The translations under genes and the position numbers were made by a program. This document shows positions 43,717 to 49,855 of a stretch of 49,855 bases of DNA, one piece after another (the first letter of the stretch is position 1; the number at the start of each line of letters is the position of its first letter). This DNA comes from Planctomycetaceae bacterium (GTDB taxonomy: Bacteria > Planctomycetota > Planctomycetia > Pirellulales > Pirellulaceae), in the NCBI GenBank assembly GCA_015490875.1, contig WFWZ01000165.1, positions 1-49,855 of the forward strand. The letters are read 5' to 3'. Below the pieces are notes generated by a model. It was not told the DNA's origin, searched no databases, and was given only the letters and a program-made list of their open reading frames with translations.

Positions 43717-44910
43717 TCATTGGTCGCTGTAACGCTGTTGGACCGCCTGGACTTCATCAAGATGGTCCAGAAAGACGTCGACGAGTCGAGGGTCGAAGTG
43801 GCGGCCCTTTTCCTCGCGGAGCATGGCGACGCATCGTTCCAGCGGGAAGGGGTCCTTATAGGGACGGCGGCTGCTGAGAGCATCGAAAACGTCGGCGACC
43901 GCCGTAATGCGCCCTTCCAGTGGAATGTCGGTTCCTCGGAGACCGCGTGGGTAGCCGGTTCCGTCCCATTTTTCGTGATGCGTCGCGGCGATCGTCGCTG
44001 CCGTTCTCAACAGGGGCGAGCCATACGTCTGGAGGAAGAGACTGGCGGCCTGGCAGTGGTTGCTGCCTCGACAGTCTTCGTTGTTGTCTACTTCAAGTAT
44101 TGTGTTGCTACAGATCGAGTAGCCGTACCCGCAGTGGGCCTTGATGGTGTCGTATTCCTCGTCGGTGAGTCGGTCCGGTTTGAGCAGCACGGCGTCCGGG
44201 ATGCCGATTTTCCCGACGTCGTGCAGAATCGAAGCATCGGCAATCAGTTGCACGATTTCCGGTTCGAGTCCCAGGTTGCGAGCGATGATCTCGACGTAGG
44301 CTCGGACGCGGAGCACATGTTGGCCCGTGTCATTGTCGCGATACTCGGCAGCTCGAGCCAGACAATGAACGACTTCCCGTTGCGCGAGTAACAAGTGTTG
44401 GGTCCGCTGGGCGACCTGTTCCTCGAGGTGTTCCCGATAGAACTTCATATTGAGGATGTTGCGCACGCGAGCGACGAGTTCTTCAGGGGCAACGGGTTTG
44501 TTCAGGAAGTCGGTCGCCCCTTCCTCGAGTGCTTGTTTCCTCAACGCGTGGTCAGTGGCCGCGGTCAGGATCACAATGGGCCAGTGGAAGAATCGTGGGT
44601 CGGCTCGAAGAGCCGCGAGGATCTCCAGGCCGCTGATGTGGGGCATCATCAGATCCAGCAGCAGGATATCCGGTTCTTCACGGTAAACCGTCGGCAGGAT
44701 ATCTGTGGGATCGGAGACCATGAAAAAACGTTGATAGCCGGCATGTTCGAGGTGAGCCCGGACCACGCGCACGTTCAGCTCATTATCGTCGGCGATCATG
44801 ATGCTTGACGAAATAGGATGGCGGTGGGGAACCACCGGTGATTCTGAGAGTGGTCCGCGATCGTCTTTGGGATCAGTGATGTCTTGCGAAAGCGTATCCA
44901 TCAGATGCAT
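43717..44910 (-). CDS. Response regulator with HD-GYP phosphodiesterase domain
   Basis: 397 residues from the ATG at 44910; 44901 is nearly as likely, and a TTG at 44925 lies close to the upstream gene's stop. The receiver domain (about 35-160) has IADDNELNVRVVRAHLEHAG, the phospho-acceptor in DILLLDLMMP, ILTAATDHALRKQALEEGAT and FLNKPV. A helical linker (EQVAQRTQHLLLAQ) leads to the HD-GYP domain (about 185-385): HVLRVRAYVEIIA, the metal site ILHDVGKIGIPDAVLLKPD, and HHEKWDGTGYPRGL with the GYP motif. The key metal residues look intact, so cyclic-di-GMP hydrolysis is likely. An insertion rich in Asp, Asn and Cys (VDNNEDCRGSNHCQ) lies between the HD and GYP parts. It starts 18 bases after the hybrid kinase stop, suggesting one operon and a phosphorelay. 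Confidence 0.88.
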   Translation of the reverse strand: MHLMDTLSQDITDPKDDRGPLSESPVVPHRHPISSSIMIADDNELNVRVVRAHLEHAGYQRFFMVSDPTDILPTVYREEPDILLLDLMMPHISGLEILAALRADPRFFHWPIVILTAATDHALRKQALEEGATDFLNKPVAPEELVARVRNILNMKFYREHLEEQVAQRTQHLLLAQREVVHCLARAAEYRDNDTGQHVLRVRAYVEIIARNLGLEPEIVQLIADASILHDVGKIGIPDAVLLKPDRLTDEEYDTIKAHCGYGYSICSNTILEVDNNEDCRGSNHCQAASLFLQTYGSPLLRTAATIAATHHEKWDGTGYPRGLRGTDIPLEGRITAVADVFDALSSRRPYKDPFPLERCVAMLREEKGRHFDPRLVDVFLDHLDEVQAVQQRYSDQ

Positions 44911-44928
44911 GCTCGATACGGGCAAGTG

Positions 44929-47433
44929 TCAAGAGATCAAGGCAGGCGGTTCGACGCGACCTGCCAGGTCTTGGAATTCGCTCAAGAGGCGTTCCAGTTG
45001 GGCCAGGTTTCCCAGTCGAGCGGCTTCTTCCAGCCGTCGAGCGGGTTCAGTCAACTCGACATATCCAGCGCCTCCGGCTGTCCCCAACAAGTCGTGCGCA
45101 AGACGCTCGAGTTCGTCCAAATCTTCGGCATGGATCGCGGCCTCGAGTGCCTCGAGCGTTTCGGTGAGGTAGTCCACGAAGTCGCGGGCGATTTGGGCGA
45201 AGACGGGGTTTTCAACGGGGAGTTGGGACCGAATGGCATCGGGACGTGACGAGGATGCGACCGTAGCAGGCTCCGAAGGAGTCGAATCGGGCTCCAAGGC
45301 CGCGTCGCTAGGGCATGACGACAGGAGGCTGCTGACTTTCTCGAGCAACTCGTCGATGTCGATCGGTTTGCTGAGGTAGTCATTGCAGCCGGCGGCGAGG
45401 CATTTTTGCCGATCGCCTGCCATGGCGTGTGCCGTCAGCGCGAGAATGGGAACTGTGCAGCCGGCTTCTCGAAGGCGACGAGTCGCCTCGTAACCATTGA
45501 GGACGGGCATCTGCATGTCCATCAAGATCACGTCGTAAGAAGCTTCCATCGCCCGCTTGACACCGGCGGCGCCATCGGGGGCCACGTCGACCGTCTGGGC
45601 ACCTGCGTGTTCAAGGACGGTCGTGATCAATCGACGGTTGAGCTCGCCATCTTCGACGAGCAGAATGCGGGCGGAGGAGAGGGAGGAGGAAGGATGGGCG
45701 TTTTTCCACGCCGAGCGACTGATCTCGGGAGTTGCCTCTTGTGAGGCGGCGAGATCGTGCCGGGCCGGTCCCGCATCGACGCACAGGTGGAAGGTGCTTC
45801 CTCGTCCCGGTTCACTGGTCACGGTGAGATCCCCGCCCATCGCCCGGACCAGCTTTCGGCTGATGGCCAGTCCAAGCCCTGTTCCGCCGAAGCGGCGTGT
45901 AATCGAATTGTCGGCCTGCGAGAAGGCTTCGAAGATCGTATCTTGTTTGTCGGGCGGGATTCCGATACCCGTGTCGCTGACATCCATGTGCAGTTGCCAA
46001 CGTCCAGGAGGTTCTTCGGTGATCCACGCCTTGATCGAAACTCTTCCTTGGTCGGTGAACTTGATGGCGTTACCGACCAGGTTTACAAGAGTTTGACGCA
46101 GTCGCGTCGGATCGGTGACGATCGTCGGGGGAGGCGAACCGGACCATGCATAGTCGAGTTCCAAGCCTTTTTCGACGGCGCGAGGCCGCATCATGCTGAC
46201 GACCTCGCCGACCAGTTCATGCGGAGAGCAATCGACCGGTTCGATCTGCAGTTGTTGGGCTTCGATCTTGGAAAGATCGAGGATGTCGTTGATCAGACCG
46301 AGTAGATGCCGGCCGCTCGTGCGAATGCCCTCGAGAAACTCGCGCCTCTCTTCTTCAGAAATCTCATAGGTGTCCGACGCGAGGATGTCAGCGAATCCCA
46401 GGATTCCATTGAGGGGTGTCCGGATTTCGTGGCTCATGTTGGCCAGGAAGAGACTCTTGGCCTGATCGGCGCGTTCGGCTGCCTCCTTGGCTTTTTCGAG
46501 TTTCCGTTGGATTCGGTCGCGAGCAATGGCGGTCCCCACCAGTTCGCCGATCGTCTCCAGTTGAGCGAACCGGACGGGTTCCCGTGCGGGATAGGGATCG
46601 GTATACAGAAACAAGATTCCGATGATCGAGGCTCCGTTCTTGAGCGGCACGATGTAGTGGCCGTGAGGCGCCATGTTGGCGAATTGCCGTTCATGACGAG
46701 GATCGCAAAAGCAGTCGTCGGAGATCAGAAGCTCGCCGCTCAACGCCGCGCGTCCGCAAAGACAGAACCCGAGTGGAATCGTTCTTTCTTCTCGCAGGAA
46801 TTCCTCTGTGAACTGGCCGACCGTTGTCAATAGCTCCAGGCGGTCGTGCTCGTCATCGATAAGAAAGATGCCCCCCTTTTTCTGGAGGTCCATGCCTTCG
46901 AGTTGGAGCAGCACTTCGAGGACGCGATTCAGCCGATCGCATAAGGGAGCTTCCTTATGAAGCAGCCTGGCGATTTCCGCTCGCGCTGTGGCATCGGCCT
47001 GGGCTCGCCGAGCCGCATGTTCGCCTTCGACTTCCCGCGTGACATCGCGGAGCGTCGCGATATAACCCGAAATGGATCCATCCGGTTCGGTGATGGGGGC
47101 GGCCGAAACGTCAACCCAATATTCGTTGTCTTGCCGTCTCGATGGCTGGGACAGGATCGGTAGCTCGGAGCCCACTTGTCGGTGACGGCCTGCCAGACGA
47201 CCGTGCCACGCCTCGCCCCGTCGTACGGTCTTGGTCAGGACCGAATAGATGCTTCGGTGCGTCAGATCGTCGCGCAACCGCGTCCAGGGACGATCCAGCA
47301 ACTCCGACGCTCTCCAGCCTGTGATGGACGTGAAGGCTGGATTGACGAACCGGATCAGTCCGCGAGCGTTGATAATGAGGACACCGTCGGGGCTTGCCTG
47401 GACGGCCTGGCGAAAGACACGATCGTCAAACAT
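44929..47433 (-). CDS. Hybrid sensor histidine kinase (PAS-GAF-HisKA-HATPase-REC-HPt)
   Basis: 834 residues. The ATG at 47433 is chosen because the PAS domain begins there; the frame runs on to 47829 but overlaps the next gene. Domains: PAS (about 5-135) with GVLIINARGLIRFVNPAFTS, GAF (about 165-310) with GFCLCGRAALSG and DDCFCDPRHERQFANMAPHG, a coiled-coil linker, HisKA with the phospho-His335 in NMSHEIRTPLNGILGF, HATPase with LVNLVGNAIKFTD and GGTGLGLAISRKLV, a receiver with ILLVEDGELNRRLI and the acceptor in DVILMDMQMP, and an HPt domain with DELERLAHDLLGTAGGAGY near residue 780. No membrane segment is seen, so it is cytosolic. It is a complete four-step phosphorelay chain next to an HD-GYP regulator. 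Confidence 0.92.
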   Translation of the reverse strand: MFDDRVFRQAVQASPDGVLIINARGLIRFVNPAFTSITGWRASELLDRPWTRLRDDLTHRSIYSVLTKTVRRGEAWHGRLAGRHRQVGSELPILSQPSRRQDNEYWVDVSAAPITEPDGSISGYIATLRDVTREVEGEHAARRAQADATARAEIARLLHKEAPLCDRLNRVLEVLLQLEGMDLQKKGGIFLIDDEHDRLELLTTVGQFTEEFLREERTIPLGFCLCGRAALSGELLISDDCFCDPRHERQFANMAPHGHYIVPLKNGASIIGILFLYTDPYPAREPVRFAQLETIGELVGTAIARDRIQRKLEKAKEAAERADQAKSLFLANMSHEIRTPLNGILGFADILASDTYEISEEERREFLEGIRTSGRHLLGLINDILDLSKIEAQQLQIEPVDCSPHELVGEVVSMMRPRAVEKGLELDYAWSGSPPPTIVTDPTRLRQTLVNLVGNAIKFTDQGRVSIKAWITEEPPGRWQLHMDVSDTGIGIPPDKQDTIFEAFSQADNSITRRFGGTGLGLAISRKLVRAMGGDLTVTSEPGRGSTFHLCVDAGPARHDLAASQEATPEISRSAWKNAHPSSSLSSARILLVEDGELNRRLITTVLEHAGAQTVDVAPDGAAGVKRAMEASYDVILMDMQMPVLNGYEATRRLREAGCTVPILALTAHAMAGDRQKCLAAGCNDYLSKPIDIDELLEKVSSLLSSCPSDAALEPDSTPSEPATVASSSRPDAIRSQLPVENPVFAQIARDFVDYLTETLEALEAAIHAEDLDELERLAHDLLGTAGGAGYVELTEPARRLEEAARLGNLAQLERLLSEFQDLAGRVEPPALIS

Positions 47434-47525
47434 GGTGCAACCGTCACCCGCAGCAGGTAGGAGAAAGAAAACCCGGAGCGCCCGCCGCCTTCCCGGGTGA
47501 TCTGCTCGCAAAAACCTAGCTTGCT

Positions 47526-47578
47526 CCGACAGCAAATGTCGGCGATCGCGCTGGGACGTCCCCGTCGAGCGGGGACGT
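47526..47578. other. Two tandem hairpins after the TonB-like/toroid protein gene
   Basis: The first hairpin has arms CCGACA and TGTCGG (47526-47531, 47537-47542). The second has arms ACGTCCCCG and CGGGGACGT (47556-47564, 47570-47578) around TCGAG. They lie between two minus-strand genes, downstream of the toroid protein gene and upstream of the kinase ATG. No T-run follows, so they may slow transcription or act as mRNA end structures. Confidence 0.45.
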
Positions 47579-47645
47579 GACATCGTCAGCACCGGATTAA
47601 ACTGGAGGACGGGGATACGATCGAATCCGATCGCGTCCGGGGACA

Positions 47646-49274
47646 TCAGAGCGGGAAGTCGTCCTCGGTGGCCGCTTTGTTGTAGATGGGAAGATGGCGG
47701 TAGTAGACTTCCAAGATAAGAGTAGCAAGTGACGTGCAATAGAGCCGGCCGCCGACTTCGGAGTGAGGCCCGTTGATGTACCAGCTTCCCTTGGCATGGC
47801 CTTTCTTGTCTTGCTGCTTCACAAGCCAATCACGCATCTGGCCGTTCCATTTCTTCCATTCCGATCCGCCGTAGTGACGCATCACTTGCGTCGCGTAATA
47901 GTCGTAATACAGATTGTTATTGGGGCCCGTTTTCGAGAGGTAGGCGACTCCTTGCTTGAGAGCCTTGTGGTCGTGTTTCCAACCGAGGTACATCCGGCAC
48001 AGAAGGCCAACCGCCGTCGTCGCTTGCCCGCCTCCTGGCCGAGTGTATCCATACCGGGCGCCTCCGTCGGTTTGGACGGCATCGAGAAACCGACTCGCCT
48101 TGGCGATCGTGAGCTTCGGGACGACGAGATAACCCATGTGGCCGCTCTTGAGTGCCATCAACTGCCAGCCAACAACCGATGTGTCGCCCGGCTGTTTGGG
48201 TTGATACCGCCAACCGCCGCCGATCGGATCTTGGGCATACGCGATAAAGTTGAGGGCGTATTGGGCCGGTCCGAGCAGTTGGGGGTCGCGTGTCATGGCA
48301 TACGCTTCGCATAGCGTGATCGAAGCCAGACCGTGCGAGTACATCCGACCCTGTCTATCGGTCAGGTCGGCCATCTTGCCTCGAGGCTTCGCCTGCCGGA
48401 TGAGAAACGCCAAGCCCGCCTGCACGGTCTTTCGGTACTTGCCCTCTTTGTGCGTCTGTCCCGCACCGAGGAACGGCAGGAGTGCCATGGCGGTGGCACC
48501 GATGCGAGCCTGACTGTCACGGCCGGGGTGATCGCATTGGTTGCGGCAAGCCGCCGTGCGATGATCAAAACTCCACCCGCCGTCTCGAAGCTGATGCGCG
48601 GCGAGCCATTTCAAGGCGAGGGCGACAGCAGCCTCACTTCCCTTGCTACCACCGGCTTCCCGAACCATGCGTGCTCGCATTTCAGTTCCACGACCTTCCA
48701 GTCCCTGACCGGTGATGGCTCCGATGGATGCGGAGAGATCGTTCTTCGGCGCTAGCTCATTGGCAAAGTCGCTGAACTTGAGCTCCATCGGTGCCGCATC
48801 GACCTCTTGGAACTCGGGGACGACGATCTCATCCACGGGCACCTCCGGCGACTCGAGTTCGGCTGGGGCATCCTCGAGCTCTTGGAGGTTAACAGGCTCC
48901 ATGACTTCTTCCAGAACATCCTCGATCGGTTCTTCCTCAGCCTCCACGACTTCGCCCGTCGCGACGATCAGATTCTTCTCGGGCTGAGGAACGGTGAGGA
49001 ATGCCAAGACGATAATCACGACGGCGTGGACAACGAGGCTCACCAGCCAGCTCGGGACCGCCAGTTGCCAAACGGCGCTCGACGCACCCACCTCATCCGA
49101 CTCGGTCCCGACATCCGCCCTGTCAGTGTCAGACAGAGAATGGCCCGGGCTAGCCGAGAGAGTGCGAGGACTGGCCGTCTCGCTCCGCAGACGATCTTCG
49201 GTCGACGACTCATGGGACTGAACTTGCGCATCTGGAGTCCCAATGGAACTTCCCCCGTCACGGCTCATCGGCAT
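47646..49274 (-). CDS. TonB-like N-terminus fused to a terpene-cyclase-like alpha/alpha toroid
   Basis: 542 residues from the ATG at 49274, with GAAGG about five bases upstream. Residues 1-70 are polar. The membrane helix at about 74-95 (PSWLVSLVVHAVVIIVLAFL) has Ser79 and His83 in the S-x3-H spacing of TonB helices. Residues 100-160 are rich in acidic and Pro residues, as in a TonB linker. From about 215 the protein is an alpha/alpha toroid of the prenyltransferase/squalene oxidase repeat kind: GSEAAVALALKWLAAHQLRD, GGWSFDH, GATAMALLPFLGAG, GGGWRYQPKQPGDTSVVGWQ and GGARYGYTRPGGGQATTAVG. A D-x-D-D-T cyclase site is not seen, so enzyme activity is doubtful. It is probably an anchored extracytoplasmic protein. 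A promoter is visible upstream. Confidence 0.82.
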   Translation of the reverse strand: MPMSRDGGSSIGTPDAQVQSHESSTEDRLRSETASPRTLSASPGHSLSDTDRADVGTESDEVGASSAVWQLAVPSWLVSLVVHAVVIIVLAFLTVPQPEKNLIVATGEVVEAEEEPIEDVLEEVMEPVNLQELEDAPAELESPEVPVDEIVVPEFQEVDAAPMELKFSDFANELAPKNDLSASIGAITGQGLEGRGTEMRARMVREAGGSKGSEAAVALALKWLAAHQLRDGGWSFDHRTAACRNQCDHPGRDSQARIGATAMALLPFLGAGQTHKEGKYRKTVQAGLAFLIRQAKPRGKMADLTDRQGRMYSHGLASITLCEAYAMTRDPQLLGPAQYALNFIAYAQDPIGGGWRYQPKQPGDTSVVGWQLMALKSGHMGYLVVPKLTIAKASRFLDAVQTDGGARYGYTRPGGGQATTAVGLLCRMYLGWKHDHKALKQGVAYLSKTGPNNNLYYDYYATQVMRHYGGSEWKKWNGQMRDWLVKQQDKKGHAKGSWYINGPHSEVGGRLYCTSLATLILEVYYRHLPIYNKAATEDDFPL

Positions 49275-49362
49275 GGCACCTTCAATTGATTTCCGAGGTC
49301 CGCTAGCTGACCCGGCATCCCACTGCGGCGAGTACCCGTGGGCGACTCGCTACCCCAGCCAT

Positions 49363-49390
49363 ATTCTACCCCATTTCGCACACTTGTACA
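49363..49390 (-). promoter_or_regulatory. Possible promoter for the TonB-like/toroid protein gene
   Basis: On the minus strand TGTACA (49390-49385) and TAGAAT (49368-49363) are 16 bases apart, matching 4 and 5 of 6 consensus positions. The -10 is the same hexamer as at recA. The leader would be about 85 bases. Confidence 0.35.
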
Positions 49391-49551
49391 CTCTCCCAAT
49401 CGGGTGGCACGCAAGAGAACGAGTGGCTCGCCTTCCACTTCCCTGGTGGACCGGGTCTCCACTACAATCCACTTTTCCTATCAGCAAGGGACGCCGCGTC
49501 GTCGGGCGCGCTGTGGATGACTCTCCCCGCCGATAACGGAAGCAGGAACTC

Positions 49552-49728
49552 ATGGCCAAAGGTGGTAAAGGAAAGAAAAAGAAAGCGGAAACTGTCTTCT
49601 TGGTCTGCGAGGAGACGGGTGACTACAACTATTCGCTGCGACGCAAACCCGGCGGCGAGAAGTTGAAGCTCAAGAAGTACTGCCCCCGCCTCCGGCGGCA
49701 CACGTGGCACGTCGAGAAAAAGAAGTAG
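49552..49728 (+). CDS. rpmG: 50S ribosomal protein L33 (bL33)
   Basis: 58 residues; the ATG at 49552 has AGGAA four bases upstream. The protein starts [20 protein letters not shown], then [20 protein letters not shown] and [17 protein letters not shown]. The length and the Lys-rich form are typical of bL33, a small protein of the large ribosomal subunit near the exit site. Only two of the usual four zinc-ligand cysteines remain (Cys19 and Cys44), so it is a zinc-independent form. In many bacteria rpmG stands before tRNA-Trp, secE and nusG, but the window ends 127 bases later and nothing more can be seen. Confidence 0.92.
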   Translation: MAKGGKGKKKKAETVFLVCEETGDYNYSLRRKPGGEKLKLKKYCPRLRRHTWHVEKKK

Positions 49729-49855
49729 GATTTCCGCGAAAGTCGGATCCTGGCATGTGCTTTCTCTAGGTCTTTGTCTTCGCTTCGCCGTGAGTTCTCT
49801 CGCGAGGCCCGACGGACGAAACGCCGCACGGATGTCATGGCCAAACACTGGCGTA

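Noticed and set aside
47434-47829. N-terminal extension of the hybrid kinase
   Set aside because: The translated extension is Arg/Pro/Ser-rich, overlaps the downstream end of the next gene and precedes a PAS domain that starts cleanly at 47433.
1-49855. Insertion sequences, integrases or prophage genes
   Set aside because: No transposase, integrase or phage motif and no target-site duplications were found while reading the frames.

Overview
The window looks like a chromosomal segment of a planctomycete, most likely from the Pirellulales side of the phylum. This rests on several markers: an extracellular protein with a LEPRMMLAA N-terminal signature plus dockerin and cadherin-like repeats (332-4927), a BBP7-family outer-membrane barrel (4971-6257), DUF3467 and DUF4340 proteins, a GldF-GldG fusion, and a C-C-P-P-Y form of RsmD. 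G+C is high throughout and base use is even. I saw no rRNA, tRNA, CRISPR array, transposase or prophage gene. Genus-level placement is inference only.

Layout. 1-6260: a giant Ca-binding surface protein and, convergent to it, a BBP7 barrel. 6513-16110: a shortened SecA-type ATPase with its own terminator, then a run of same-strand genes: an ECF-like sigma factor, a small protein of unknown function, a GAF-GAF-TM-HlyD protein, a periplasmic HlyD-like adaptor, a PqqD-M50 metalloprotease-HlyD fusion and a DUF3467 protein, closed by a strong terminator. This is the most interesting block and looks like an export or processing machine with no ABC or RND pump. 16236-21294: a PQQ-like propeller protein (minus), divergent from gamma-glutamyltransferase and L-aspartate oxidase. 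21443-27358: a Gld-type ABC operon (ATPase, GldF-GldG fusion, DUF4340 protein, 37-residue membrane peptide). 27479-30999: a UDPGP-type pyrophosphorylase, a mannose-1-phosphate guanylyltransferase and a lipase-like hydrolase. 31092-35778: a zinc-ribbon/transglutaminase-like membrane protein and SelA. 35785-39137 (minus): an 843-residue anchored protein of unknown function and RsmD. 39326-40646: a secreted cyclophilin and a 55-residue membrane peptide. 40663-49274 (minus): an HtrA-like protease, RecA, an HD-GYP response regulator, a hybrid histidine kinase, and a protein joining a TonB-like N-terminus to an alpha/alpha-toroid domain. 49552-49728: ribosomal protein L33.

How the genes may work together. 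The kinase and HD-GYP regulator are adjacent and form a likely phosphorelay ending in cyclic-di-GMP hydrolysis. The Gld proteins form one membrane complex. The two nucleotidyltransferases supply activated sugars. The SecA-like, HlyD and M50 genes may form one envelope-spanning system. The LEPR-type protein next door is a possible substrate, but that link is a hypothesis based on proximity and family knowledge only. Start codons were chosen from Shine-Dalgarno spacing where one was visible; promoter calls are by eye and tentative.
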